Source: Nocardiopsis coralli (GTDB lineage Bacteria; Actinomycetota; Actinomycetes; Streptosporangiales; Streptosporangiaceae). Taken from it: a DNA stretch of 64,000 nt. Below are positions 36,773 through 45,517 of the stretch, piece after piece. Made by a program: the position numbers and the translations under genes. The notes under the pieces were generated by a model. The model worked only from the letters and a program-made list of their open reading frames with translations, did no database searches and had not been told where the DNA came from. The first letter of the stretch is position 1. Every line of letters begins with the position of its first letter. The stretch is from the NCBI RefSeq assembly GCF_014892575.1, contig NZ_JADBGI010000003.1, positions 84,629 through 148,628 of the forward strand, in the 5' to 3' direction.

Positions 36773-37447
36773 TCAGGCTCCTGCGCGGCGGCGCAGCCCG
36801 AAGACCAGGCCGGCGCCGACGGCCACAGCGCCCACGGCGGCGGCGATCAGACCGACCAGCGGGCCGCGCTCGGTGCCGGTGTCGGCGAGCTCCGCACTGG
36901 CCGGGGAGGCGTCGGTGACCGGGTCGGCCTCACGCAGCTCCTCGGTCGCGGGGGCCTGCTGCTCCTCGGTGGTCTCACCGGGGACGCGCATCTGGTCCTC
37001 GGTCTCGGCGGGCTCCTCACCGGTGTCGGTGCCGCCCTCGCCCGGGTTCTCACCGCCGTCGCCGGGGTCGCCGGGCGTCTCGCCCTCATCGTCCGGGCCG
37101 GGGTCGACGCCCGGGTCCTCCTCGCCCGGCTCGGGCTCCTCGGGCGGCTGCGGGGCGTCGGTGCTGGAGGCGTCCTCGTCCTCCTCGCGGTCGTCCGTCC
37201 CTTCGTCCTCGGAGCCGTCCTCGACGGAGGCCTCGGAGTCGGTGCAGTTCGCGCCGGCCACACCGAGCAGGCCGACCGCGTTGCCGCAGAGGTTGACGGG
37301 GGCGTCGACGTCGGCGCCCACCTGGTTGCCGCCACCGATCGATCCGTTTCCGCTGGTGGCGGTGTCGGCGAACGCGGCACCCCCGGAGGTCATCAGGAAG
37401 CCGGCGGCCACCAGGGCGGCGATGCGGGCGTGGGTTTCGTGGGTCAT
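36773..37447 (-). CDS. Cell-wall-anchored chaplin with LAxTG sorting signal
   Basis: This is a 224-residue secreted protein. The signal peptide ends near AAFA-DTAT. One canonical chaplin domain follows (SGNGSIGGGNQ, DVDAPVNLCGNAVG, GVAGANCTDS) with both cysteines. A long acidic Pro/Gly/Glu-rich spacer (about residues 75-185) would span the wall. The C-terminus has LADTG, a hydrophobic helix (PLVGLIAAAVGAVAVGAGLVF) and basic GLRRRAGA, a class E sortase signal of the LAxTG type used by long chaplins. No sortase gene is in the window. Long chaplins of Streptomyces usually have two chaplin domains; this has one. The polychaplin gene follows 341 bases downstream. Confidence 0.88.
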   Translation of the reverse strand: MTHETHARIAALVAAGFLMTSGGAAFADTATSGNGSIGGGNQVGADVDAPVNLCGNAVGLLGVAGANCTDSEASVEDGSEDEGTDDREEDEDASSTDAPQPPEEPEPGEEDPGVDPGPDDEGETPGDPGDGGENPGEGGTDTGEEPAETEDQMRVPGETTEEQQAPATEELREADPVTDASPASAELADTGTERGPLVGLIAAAVGAVAVGAGLVFGLRRRAGA

Positions 37448-37613
37448 CGCATGTCCTTCGGTCAGCGAGAGAAGAGTTGACTGGAGCCACTCGTTCGACC
37501 GCGGACGGGCGTGACCCGGGCGCTGGGGCCGGGACTGGGGGCGCTACCCGCCGGAGAGGGCGGGGCGACTGTGCGCAGGCGCACTGACCGGCCGCGGTCG
37601 AGGAAGAACGCGG

Positions 37614-38729
37614 CTAGTCAGGGGAGTACGACGGGTCGTCGGCAGCGTCGCGGACCACGATGTCGGGGTCCCCGGGCATGACGACCCGCAGCGCCCGGGG
37701 AGCCAGGTGATCGGCCCGGGCGGTGAGGAACCCGGCGGCGCCGGGCGCGGGGAAGCTCGGCGCGGAGGCGCCGGTGGAGTCCGTCCCCGCAGAATGCTGG
37801 CCACCACCAGCGATGAGGCGGATGCGCTCCGCCTCGTCGTCCTCGTCGGAGGAGGCGTGGTCGGCGGCCTCTGCGGCCGCGGCCCGCCACGCGGGGTCCT
37901 CGGTGGTGGTGATGGCCGACGCGGCGTTCTCCGACGCGGGGGCCTTCTCGTCCCGGTCGTCGTCGCCGCGCCCGTTGCTCTCGGGTCCCGTGGAGAGTTC
38001 GCCGTCGTCGTCGGTGGTGCGTGCCTCGTCGGCGGTGATGTCACTGCCGTCGACGGACACACCGACGGAGCGGGCCGACTCGGTCAGCCCCTCGGTGACG
38101 GTGTCGACCAGGGCGGTCTCGCCCCGCAGAGAGCTGTCGGTGGAGTCCACGACGCCCTGTCCGGTGCGGGCCAGTCCGGTGACCAGCTCACCCGCGCCGC
38201 GGGCGGTGCCGTCGACGGCCTGGGAGGTCTCGTCGACGACCCGGCCGGCCTCGGCGTTGGTGTCCTCGAGGGTTCCCGAGACGCTGGAGCCCTCCAGGGA
38301 CCCGGCCACCTCCGCGGTGCCCTCGAGGGACTCGGCGACGCCGGTCTCCTCCAGGGTGTCCGCAGGAAGGGAGACCGCCCGGGAGGCGGTCTCCTCGGTG
38401 ACCTGACCGGTGGTCTCGGCGACCTGGCCGGTGGTCTCGGCGACCTGGCCGGTGGTCTCCGCGGCCTGCGAGGCCGTGTCGGAGATCCGGGAGTCCCGGA
38501 CCTCGCCCTCGGCCTCCTGCCCTGCCTGCTCGGCGGTGTCGTCGAGCTCCAGGACGTTGTCGACGAGCCCTTCGGACTCGGAGGCGGTGTCACTGTGGGC
38601 GACACCGATGCCCCCGGCCAGCCACGCGACGGCGACGATGCCGGACAGGAGCAGCAGCCGGGCCAGGGCGTGGGAGCTGTGGGCAGCGCGACCGGTCGTG
38701 ACCGGCCACCCCCGACCCACGAGCACCAT
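37614..38729 (-). CDS. Secreted low-complexity, possibly coiled-coil protein
   Basis: This is a 371-residue exported protein. The N-terminus has a long basic region and a signal helix (ALARLLLLSGIVAVAWLAGG) followed by GVAHSDTASES. Residues 55-220 are rich in Ala, Glu, Thr, Ser and Val with few aromatics. They include three tandem AETTGQV units encoded by a 21-bp DNA repeat at about 38398-38465 and several T-G-x-x-(D/E) heptad-like segments suggesting a coiled coil. The C-terminal third is very acidic and ends PSYSPD. No anchor is seen. AAAGGGG precedes the ATG at 38729. I do not recognise the family; its place beside two chaplins suggests a surface-structure partner. Confidence 0.6.
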   Translation of the reverse strand: MVLVGRGWPVTTGRAAHSSHALARLLLLSGIVAVAWLAGGIGVAHSDTASESEGLVDNVLELDDTAEQAGQEAEGEVRDSRISDTASQAAETTGQVAETTGQVAETTGQVTEETASRAVSLPADTLEETGVAESLEGTAEVAGSLEGSSVSGTLEDTNAEAGRVVDETSQAVDGTARGAGELVTGLARTGQGVVDSTDSSLRGETALVDTVTEGLTESARSVGVSVDGSDITADEARTTDDDGELSTGPESNGRGDDDRDEKAPASENAASAITTTEDPAWRAAAAEAADHASSDEDDEAERIRLIAGGGQHSAGTDSTGASAPSFPAPGAAGFLTARADHLAPRALRVVMPGDPDIVVRDAADDPSYSPD

Positions 38730-38909
38730 GGATGCCCCTTTCCTCGCTGCTGCTGGACGGTCCCGCGCGGCGGCACCGACGCGGTCGCACGGCGGGGTCG
38801 GGCCGTCCGCACACACCTGTTCCGGTGGTGAGGAGGAGCTCCAACCCCTCGAACTCGATGCAACCGTAGCATCACGTTCCGTGACTACGCACGGGATTAC
38901 CAGGCCGGA

Positions 38910-38924
38910 CCGAGAAGATCTCGG
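38910..38924 (-). terminator. Short hairpin downstream of M20 peptidase
   Basis: CCGAGA-AGA-TCTCGG forms a 6-bp stem with a 3-base loop, about 47 bases past the M20 peptidase stop. A second imperfect CTCGGGG/CCCGAG pairing follows at about 38940-38962. It is a weak candidate terminator. Confidence 0.3.
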
Positions 38925-38970
38925 CCCGGCCGGAGGGCGTCTCGGGGCAAGCCCTCCCGAGGCGGACGAC

Positions 38971-40293
38971 TCAGCTCATGCCGACGAATCGGTCGAGTAC
39001 ACGCACACCGAACTGGAGACCGTCCACGGGCACCCGCTCGTCGACGCCGTGGAACATCCCGGCGAAGTCGAGCTCGGGTGGGAGCTTCAGCGGGGAGAAG
39101 CCGTAGTTGCGGATCCCCAGGCGGTGGAAGCTCTTGGAGTCGGTGCCGCCCGAGAGGCAGTACGGCACGGCCTTGGCTCCCGGGTCCTCGGCGAGCAGCG
39201 ACTCCGACATCGCGTTGACCAGGCCGCCGTCGAAGGAGGTCTCCACGGCGGGCAGGTGCTGGATGAACTCGCGGCTCACCTTCGGGCCGAGGAGCTCGTC
39301 GATCTTGGCGAAGTACTGCTCCTCGGTGCCCGGCAGGAACCGGCCGTCCAACTGGGCGGTCGCCTCACCCGGGATGACGTTGGCCTTGTAACCGCCGCCC
39401 AGAACCGTCGGGTTGATCGTGTTGCGCAGCGTCGCGCCGATCATCTTCGCGATCGGACCCAGGCGCGCGACCGTGCCCTCGACGTCGCGCTCGTCGAAGG
39501 GGATGCCGAACTCCTCGCACACCTCCTCCAGGAACGTGCGCACGGTCGGCGTCAGGTGCACCGGGAACTCGTGCTCGCCCAGCCGCGCGACCGCCGCCGC
39601 GAGCTCGGTCACCGCGTTGTCCTTGTTGGTCATCGACCCGTGGCCCGCCGTGCCGCGCGCGGTGAGCTTCATCCACGCGATGCCCTTCTCGGCGGTCTCC
39701 ACCAGGTACAGGCGGCGGTTCTCCTCCATCGTCACGGAGAACCCGCCGACCTCGCTGATGGCGGAGTCGCAGTCGGCGAAGAGTTCCGGGTGCTCGTTGA
39801 CCAGGTACTGGGCGCCCCAGGTGCCGCCGGCCTCCTCGTCGGCCACGAACGCGAGCACGATGTCGCGCGGGGGACGGCGGCCCTCGCGCAGGCGCTGGCG
39901 CAGCGTCGCCAGGACCATCGCGTTCATGTTCTTCATGTCGACCGCGCCGCGGCCCCACACGCACCCGTCGGCGACCTCGCCGGCGAAGGGGTGGTGGGTC
40001 CAGTCGTCGGCGGCCGCAGGGACCACGTCGAGGTGGCCCTGGATCAGCAGCGGCGGACGGCTGGGGTCCTCACCCGTGATGCGTGCCACGAGGTTGCTGC
40101 GCCCGGGGTGCTTCTCGTAGATCTGCGACTCCACGCCGACCTCGTCGAGACGGCCCGCGACGTACTCGGCGGCCTTGCGCTCGCCGGGCCCCGAATGGTC
40201 GCCGTAGTTGGAGGTGTCGATCTCGATGAGCTCCCGGCAGAGGTCGGTGACCTCGGCCTCCGCCGCGCTCAGGTCCTTGCCGGGTTCGGCCAT
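38971..40293 (-). CDS. M20/M25/M40 family metallopeptidase
   Basis: This 440-residue cytosolic dinuclear zinc hydrolase likely cleaves dipeptides or acyl-amino acids. Visible zinc ligands and catalytic residues are GHLDVVP (His, catalytic Asp), WGRGAVDMKN (bridging Asp), ADEEAGG (catalytic Glu, ligand Glu) and the C-terminal SGGTDSKSFH (His ligand). The dimerisation domain (about 200-310) includes GTAGHGSM. The ATG at 40293 has GGAG eight bases upstream; the frame is open further upstream without a ribosome site. The substrate is not determinable; actinobacterial members next to a tRNA-Leu gene are common and annotated only as M20 peptidases. Confidence 0.92.
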   Translation of the reverse strand: MAEPGKDLSAAEAEVTDLCRELIEIDTSNYGDHSGPGERKAAEYVAGRLDEVGVESQIYEKHPGRSNLVARITGEDPSRPPLLIQGHLDVVPAAADDWTHHPFAGEVADGCVWGRGAVDMKNMNAMVLATLRQRLREGRRPPRDIVLAFVADEEAGGTWGAQYLVNEHPELFADCDSAISEVGGFSVTMEENRRLYLVETAEKGIAWMKLTARGTAGHGSMTNKDNAVTELAAAVARLGEHEFPVHLTPTVRTFLEEVCEEFGIPFDERDVEGTVARLGPIAKMIGATLRNTINPTVLGGGYKANVIPGEATAQLDGRFLPGTEEQYFAKIDELLGPKVSREFIQHLPAVETSFDGGLVNAMSESLLAEDPGAKAVPYCLSGGTDSKSFHRLGIRNYGFSPLKLPPELDFAGMFHGVDERVPVDGLQFGVRVLDRFVGMS

Positions 40294-40439
40294 CTCTGCA
40301 CTCCGTCCGTCCGCACCTTGTGCCCTGCTTTCCCACAGAACACTGCCACGCGGACCCCCGCCCGGAAAACATGGTTCGGGCACCCTCACGGCTTTGCTAT
40401 GGTTGAGGTGTCCGGAGCGAGAGCCCCGGAACAACCCAC

Positions 40440-40524
40440 GTCCGGGTGGCGGAATAGGTAGACGCGCTAGCTTGAGGTGCTAGTGCCCGTTAAGGGCATG
40501 GGGGTTCAAGTCCCCCCTCGGACA
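40440..40524 (+). tRNA. tRNA-Leu (anticodon GAG)
   Basis: This is an 85-base class II tRNA with acceptor GTCCGGG/CTCGGAC (one G-T pair). The anticodon stem CTAGC/GCTAG surrounds loop TTGAGGT, giving anticodon GAG for CUC codons. The long variable arm is TGCCC-GTTAA-GGGCA, and the T-arm GGGGG/CCCCC carries TTCAAGT. CCA is not encoded. Confidence 0.95.
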
Positions 40525-40533
40525 CAGCGAAGG

Positions 40534-40560
40534 AAGGCCCCGCACAGCGGGGCCTTTTTT
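40534..40560 (+). terminator. Intrinsic terminator of tRNA-Leu
   Basis: AAGGCCCCG-CACAG-CGGGGCCTT forms a 9-bp stem followed by a T6 run, ten bases past the tRNA. It is a textbook Rho-independent terminator. A close relative of this sequence occurs at 53914-53949. Confidence 0.85.
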
Positions 40561-40590
40561 GTGCGCGGGCACCTGCCGCTGGGCACCGGT

Positions 40591-40749
40591 TCAGGCAGGT
40601 GTCCTCGCGCGCAGCGGGACGCCCGCCCGGTGCATGTGCGTGAGGGCCTCGACATACGAACGCACGAAACCCGTCTCGTGGTACGCCACCCCGATCTCCG
40701 CGCAGTGGTCGCGCACGGTCGGTTGCGCCTTCGCCAGGTGCGGGCTGGT
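40591..40749 (-). pseudogene. C-terminal remnant of a fatty acid desaturase
   Basis: The minus-strand frame ends with SPHLAKAQPTVRDHCAEIGV and then AYHETGFVRSYVEALTHMHRAG. This is the typical tail of actinobacterial acyl-CoA desaturases after their last histidine box (normally HHLFPxMPRxNLxxAQPxVR). The histidine boxes, membrane helices and all upstream domains are absent. The homology stops at about 40749, where unrelated sequence begins. About 50 residues of a protein of about 350 remain, so this is a decayed fragment and cannot function. Its upstream edge meets the truncated EEP gene tail on the other strand. Confidence 0.65.
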
Positions 40750-40798
40750 CACGAGCGGCCACCCGGTCCCGCCGGTGGCCCCCTCCGGAATCGAACGG

Positions 40799-41110
40799 TG
40801 GACGTACGAGACGGCGTCGTTGCCCGAGGCGGACGACGGCGGCCCGCTCCGCATCGTCGCGGGCGACTTCAACGCCACCCTCGACCACGCCGCCCTCCGC
40901 GACCTCCTCGCGTCCGGCTACGTCGACGCCGCCGCCGAGACCGGCAACGGCCTCGAACCCACCTGGCCGAACGGCCGCCCCTCCCCGCCCCTGACCATCG
41001 ACCACGTCCTGGTCGACGGAACCGCGAGCGTCGATGCCACGAGCGTGCACGACGCCCCCGGTTCCGACCACCGCGCGGTCCTCGCCACGCTGACCCTGCC
41101 CGCCGGGTGA
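40799..41110 (+). pseudogene. C-terminal remnant of an endonuclease/exonuclease/phosphatase (EEP) family gene
   Basis: The plus-strand frame from about 40799 reads ETASLPEADDGGPLRIVAGDFNATLDH and ends TIDHVLVDG, then DAPGSDHRAVLATLTLPAG. These are the late EEP motifs: GDFNAT, then TIDHV, then GSDHRAV with the catalytic Asp-His pair. The N-terminal half of the fold, including the first metal-binding Asn and Glu and any membrane helices, is missing. About 100 of about 300 residues remain. The open frame continues upstream to 40559 but reads through tRNA-terminator and desaturase-antisense sequence, so there is no intact start. Confidence 0.7.
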
Positions 41111-41144
41111 CGGCCCGGGGGCCGGGCCCTTCGCAGGGAGGGTC

Positions 41145-42722
41145 TCAGGGCCCGGGAACGTGGCGGCCGAGGGCGAACCACAGCCGCATGCGCTGTTCGG
41201 CATCGGACAGGTCCACGTCCAGGTCCCGCTCGATCCGGCCGATCCGGTAGCGGACGCTGTTGCGGTGGATCCCCAGGTCGGCCGCGGCGCGGTCCCAGTT
41301 TCCGTGGCGGGCGAGCCACGTGCGCAGGGTCTCCCGCAGGGTCCGGGCCGCCTCCGTGGGTTCGGCCAGCCGGCCCAGGAGCTCGCGGCTGAGCTCGGCC
41401 GCGACGTCGGGGCCCATCATGGTCTCGAACGGGTCGGTGCCCTCCGCCCAGAGCAGCGGGGTCTCCGCCGCCCGGGCGCGCTGCAACAGGGTGGCCGCCT
41501 TACGGTCGGCCCCCGGAAGACCGTCCGGGGCGGCGGGCGGGCTGAGCGCGGCGATCCAACCGTGGGAGCGCAGCAGGTCGAGGTGCTCCCGGTGGGCGCT
41601 CTCGCCCCGGTCGGCGAGGATCGCACGCACGTGCGGCCCACGTCCCCCTCCGGTCTCCGGGCCGCGGTCCACCAGGTGGGTCTCGAGCGGCAGACCGCCC
41701 GGTGCGGTGTGCGGACCGCGCGGGAGCGGTTCGGCCCGCAGGACCCGGTAGGCCGCGCCCGCGTCGGCCGCCGGCCCACCGGTCGCGCGGCGGGCGGCGT
41801 CGGACCGTGTGTCGGTGAGTTCGGCGAGCCCGGCCGCCCCCTCTGTGCCGAGGCCGCCGTCCAGGAGCAGCCCGGTCAGGACCAGCCCCGGAACGGGCGG
41901 CTCGTCACCGGACGAACGTGACAGCAGGTCGAGCAGGGCGGTGGCGGTGCGCAGGACCGCCCGGTCGGTGATGGCCAGCGGTTCGGGCCGCCCGACCAGC
42001 ACCACACCCCGTGCCTCCGGCGGGGTGCCCACCGTGTGCAGGAAGACCTCGCCCGACCCGCCGGCCGCCTTGGCGCTGTGGGGCCCCGAGGGCGCGGTGA
42101 GCTTGGCGCACAGGGAACGCAGCTCCGGGTCGAGGGAGGCCGGGGCACCCGGCGTGCTGTGCGCCGGCAGGGCGGGGTCGGCCGGGGCGAGCACGGCCCA
42201 CCCGCCCAGCGCGTCTGCCAGCACCGACAGCAACCGTTCCACCGGCGCGGGTGCGCTCACCGCACGGGCCAGTTCCTGGTGGGCCTCCCCGAGACGGCGC
42301 ACGTCCCGCAGATGGCGTTCCTCCAGCTCTTCCCCGACCGCGCGGCTGACCGCGGCGAAGGGTGTGGACGCGGGCACCTCCAGCAGGGGCAGCCCCTGCG
42401 CGTGGCACTGCTCGACCAGGCGTGCGGGCACCGACCGGTGGACCGGCGCGACCCCGAAACCGACGGCACCCACCCCCACCTGCACCAGCGAGGCCACGTA
42501 ATCGCGCACGCGGGCGGTGGTCCCCGGCAGGTTGACCCCGGCGGTGAGCAGGAGTTCGCCGCCGCGCAGGTAGGCGGCGGGTTCGACCAGCTCACTGGCG
42601 ACCGCCCAGGTGATGGAGGGTTCACCCGCGTCGACGACGGTGTTGAGGCCGAGGTCGCGGCGGGCCGCGATCACACGCAGGGGGACGTCGTGGCTCTCGG
42701 CCGGTGCCCTGTGGTCGGCCAT
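41145..42722 (-). CDS. PucR family transcriptional regulator
   Basis: This 525-residue regulator has an N-terminal PucR sensor domain (about residues 12-130; LRVIAARRDLGLNTVVDAG, AYLRGGELLLTAGVNL, GVGAVGFGVAPVHRSVPARLV). The middle region is variable. The C-terminal helix-turn-helix (HTH_30) carries TLRTWLARHGNWDRAAADLG and IHRNSVRYRIGRIERDL. PucR proteins commonly control purine, amine or amino-acid catabolic genes and respond to pathway metabolites. It is divergent from the SSS transporter/ureohydrolase/TPP-enzyme operon across a 255-base intergenic region, so it is the likely regulator of that operon. The ATG at 42722 has GGGGGAA upstream. Confidence 0.9.
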   Translation of the reverse strand: MADHRAPAESHDVPLRVIAARRDLGLNTVVDAGEPSITWAVASELVEPAAYLRGGELLLTAGVNLPGTTARVRDYVASLVQVGVGAVGFGVAPVHRSVPARLVEQCHAQGLPLLEVPASTPFAAVSRAVGEELEERHLRDVRRLGEAHQELARAVSAPAPVERLLSVLADALGGWAVLAPADPALPAHSTPGAPASLDPELRSLCAKLTAPSGPHSAKAAGGSGEVFLHTVGTPPEARGVVLVGRPEPLAITDRAVLRTATALLDLLSRSSGDEPPVPGLVLTGLLLDGGLGTEGAAGLAELTDTRSDAARRATGGPAADAGAAYRVLRAEPLPRGPHTAPGGLPLETHLVDRGPETGGGRGPHVRAILADRGESAHREHLDLLRSHGWIAALSPPAAPDGLPGADRKAATLLQRARAAETPLLWAEGTDPFETMMGPDVAAELSRELLGRLAEPTEAARTLRETLRTWLARHGNWDRAAADLGIHRNSVRYRIGRIERDLDVDLSDAEQRMRLWFALGRHVPGP

Positions 42723-42977
42723 GGTTCCCCCGTCCTCGCCCGCCGCAGCCCGGGTTCCGGTCCCGGCGCCCCGGTGCGGCCGTGTATCTCCAGGACGTTG
42801 CCTACACGATCCCGTCACCCACACGAGGTGGATGGTTCATCCAAAGTCTGCCCCGGATTCGTCCGGTTCGGCCACTGGAACGGGGGCCGACCGCTTCTTA
42901 CGCTGACCGGAACATTGTGACCTGCGTCAAACGCGCCGCGGCCTCTGTGCTTTCTGTCCCCTTCTCCGAGGAGCATC

Positions 42978-44501
42978 GTGACCATCGACCTGGCGGTGAT
43001 CGCCGCTTACCTCCTGGGCATGGTCGGCCTGGGCTGGTGGGGCATGCGCCGCGCCAAGAGCCGTTCCGACTACCTCGTGGCCGGCCGCAGCCTGGGCCCC
43101 GTCATGTACTCCGGCACCATGGCCGCCATCGTGCTCGGCGGTGCCTCCACCGTCGGGGGCATCGGCCTGGGCTACAGCCACGGCATCTCCGGCGCCTGGC
43201 TGGTCGTGGCGATCGGCGTGGGCATCCTGACCCTCCACGTCTTCTTCGCCGAACGCATCTCCCGGCTGCGTGTCTACAGCGTCGCCGAGATGATCGACCT
43301 GCGCTACGGCGGCAACTCCCGGGTGGTGTCCGGCCTGGTCATGTGGGGTTACACCTTCATGCTCACGGTGCCGTCCACCCTGGCCTTCTCCACCATCTTC
43401 AGCGGCATGTTCGAGCTGCCCCGCGCGGCCGCGATCGTGCTCGGCGGCTCCATCGTGGTGCTCTACTCGACCATGGGCGGGATGTGGTCGGTGACCATGA
43501 CCGACATGGCCCAGTTCGTCATCAAGACGTTCGGCCTCCTGCTCGTCCTCACCCCGATCGCCGTATGGAGCGCCGGCGGGTTCTCCGGGATGCGCGAGTC
43601 CCTGGACCCCTCCTACTTCGACCCCACCGCCATCGGCGGGCAGACGATCCTGACCTACTTCGTCGTCTACTCCCTGGGCCTGCTCATCGGCCAGGACATC
43701 TGGCAACGCGTCTTCACCGGGCGCAGCGCCCGCGTCGCTCGGGCCGGAGGCATCGGCGCGGGTGTGTACTGCCTGATCTACGGCGTGTGCGGCGCCCTCA
43801 TCGGGACCGCTGCGGCCGTGCTCTTCCCGAACCTGGCCAACCCCGACGACTCCTTCACCCGCATGGTCGACGCGACCCTGCCGGTCGGTATCGCCGGGCT
43901 CGTGATCGCCGCCGCCCTCTCCGCGGTGATGTCGACCGCGAGCGGCGCGCTCATCGCCTGCTCCACGGTGACCTCCAACGACCTGTGGCCCGAGGTCAAG
44001 AAGGTCTTCGGCCGCGGATCCGGCCCCGGGGAAGGCGCCACGGAGCGCGACGAGGTCTCCGCCAACCGCATCTTCACGCTCGTGCTGGGCGTGGCCACCA
44101 TCGCCGTGGCGCTGGCCGTGGACGACGTCGTCGCGGCGCTGACCGTCGCCTACAACATCCTGGTCGGCGGCCTGCTCGTGGCGATCCTCGGCGGGCTGGT
44201 GTGGAAGCGCGGAACCCGTGCGGGCGCGCTCTCCTCGATGTTCGCCGGCGCGATCGCGGTCGTGGTCACCATGATCGTGACCGACCTGATGGCCAACGAA
44301 CCCATCTACGTGGGCCTGGGTACCGCCCTGGTGGTCTACGTCGTGGTGAGCCTGCTGACCCCGCCGACCGACCCCGCCGTCCTGGACGTCTGGCGGCGCC
44401 GCCTGCGCGGGGAGGACACCGACGGAACTGCGGCGACCGCGGGGAGCGCCGGCGGGCCGTCCGCCCCGGAGACCGGGCCCCGCCCGTCCACGTCCGACTG
44501 A
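42978..44501 (+). CDS. Sodium:solute symporter (SSS family)
   Basis: This 507-residue secondary transporter has about 13 predicted membrane helices. SSS landmarks are [50 protein letters not shown] and the late [16 protein letters not shown] sodium-site helix. The C-terminal tail is polar (about 470-507). The GTG at 42978 has GAGGAG five bases upstream. It is the first gene of a three-gene operon with a ureohydrolase and a TPP enzyme, and it is divergent from PucR. The substrate is probably the operon's guanidino compound or a product; SSS sequence alone does not tell. Confidence 0.92.
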   Translation: MTIDLAVIAAYLLGMVGLGWWGMRRAKSRSDYLVAGRSLGPVMYSGTMAAIVLGGASTVGGIGLGYSHGISGAWLVVAIGVGILTLHVFFAERISRLRVYSVAEMIDLRYGGNSRVVSGLVMWGYTFMLTVPSTLAFSTIFSGMFELPRAAAIVLGGSIVVLYSTMGGMWSVTMTDMAQFVIKTFGLLLVLTPIAVWSAGGFSGMRESLDPSYFDPTAIGGQTILTYFVVYSLGLLIGQDIWQRVFTGRSARVARAGGIGAGVYCLIYGVCGALIGTAAAVLFPNLANPDDSFTRMVDATLPVGIAGLVIAAALSAVMSTASGALIACSTVTSNDLWPEVKKVFGRGSGPGEGATERDEVSANRIFTLVLGVATIAVALAVDDVVAALTVAYNILVGGLLVAILGGLVWKRGTRAGALSSMFAGAIAVVVTMIVTDLMANEPIYVGLGTALVVYVVVSLLTPPTDPAVLDVWRRRLRGEDTDGTAATAGSAGGPSAPETGPRPSTSD

Positions 44502-44553
44502 CCGAACCGACCAACGACCGACCACGCCGACACACGACAGGAGGACCGACCAC

Positions 44554-45513
44554 ATGAGCACACCGATCGGCCCCACGGACTCCAGCATCGTCCCGCGCTT
44601 CGCAGGTCCGGCGACCTTCGCCAGGCTGCCCCGCATCGACCAGGTGGACCGCGCCGACCTCGCCGTCGTCGGTGTCCCCTTCGACACGGGGGTCTCCTAC
44701 CGGCCGGGCGCCCGCTTCGGCCCGTCCGCGATCCGCGAGGCCAGCCGCCTGCTGCGCCCGTACCACCCGGCGCTGGACGTGTCCCCGTTCGAGCAGTTCC
44801 AGGTGGTCGACGGCGGTGACATCCCGGTCAACCCCTACTCCGTGGGGGACGCGGTCGAAACGCTGGACCAGGGCGCCTCGGAGTTCGTCGACGCCGGGAC
44901 CCGCCTGGTGACGCTGGGCGGCGACCACACCATCGCCCTTCCGCTGCTGCGCTCGCTGTACCGCAAGCACGGCCCGATCGCGCTGCTGCACTTCGACGCC
45001 CACCTGGACACCTGGGACACCTACTTCGGCGAGGCCTACACCCACGGCACCCCGTTCCGGCGGGCCGTGCAGGAGGGCATCCTCGACACCGAGGCCATCG
45101 CCCACGTGGGCACGCGCGGCCCGCTGTACGGCAAGCGCGACCTGGAGGACGACCGCCGCTTCGGGTTCGGCATCGTCACCGCCGCCGACGTCCTGCGCAA
45201 GGGCGTGGACGAGGTCTCCGACGCCCTGCGTCAGCGCATCGGGAACCGGCCGCTGTACGTGTCGGTCGACATCGACGTCCTCGACCCGGCACACGCGCCG
45301 GGCACCGGGACCCCGGAGGCCGGGGGGCTGACCAGCCGGGAGCTCCTGGAGATCCTGCGCGGGCTGGCCGACCTGAACCTGGTGGGCGCCGACGTCGTCG
45401 AGGTCGCCCCCGCCTACGACCACGCGCAGATCACCTCCACGGCCGCCTCGCACGTGGCTTACGACCTGGTCGGCCTGCTGGCCCTGAACCACCGGACGAG
45501 GACGGGGAACTGA
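44554..45513 (+). CDS. Ureohydrolase (agmatinase / guanidinobutyrase family)
   Basis: This 319-residue manganese enzyme of the arginase superfamily hydrolyses a guanidino group to urea. The metal motifs are complete: [18 protein letters not shown] (DxHxD) and [14 protein letters not shown] (DxD). The loop [12 protein letters not shown] is typical of agmatinase/guanidinobutyrase rather than arginase. It has VVGVPFDTG and [13 protein letters not shown] at the N-terminus. Agmatine, 4-guanidinobutyrate, 3-guanidinopropionate and guanidine are all substrates of similar enzymes, so speB is not assigned. The AGGAGG site is about ten bases before the ATG. The stop is four bases before the TPP-enzyme start. 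Confidence 0.92.
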   Translation: MSTPIGPTDSSIVPRFAGPATFARLPRIDQVDRADLAVVGVPFDTGVSYRPGARFGPSAIREASRLLRPYHPALDVSPFEQFQVVDGGDIPVNPYSVGDAVETLDQGASEFVDAGTRLVTLGGDHTIALPLLRSLYRKHGPIALLHFDAHLDTWDTYFGEAYTHGTPFRRAVQEGILDTEAIAHVGTRGPLYGKRDLEDDRRFGFGIVTAADVLRKGVDEVSDALRQRIGNRPLYVSVDIDVLDPAHAPGTGTPEAGGLTSRELLEILRGLADLNLVGADVVEVAPAYDHAQITSTAASHVAYDLVGLLALNHRTRTGN

Positions 45514-45517
45514 AGAC

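Noticed and set aside
42723..42977. A guanidine riboswitch before the ureohydrolase operon
   Set aside because: The leader before the GTG at 42978 is short and I saw no conserved ykkC-type stems; a covariance-model search would be needed to be sure.
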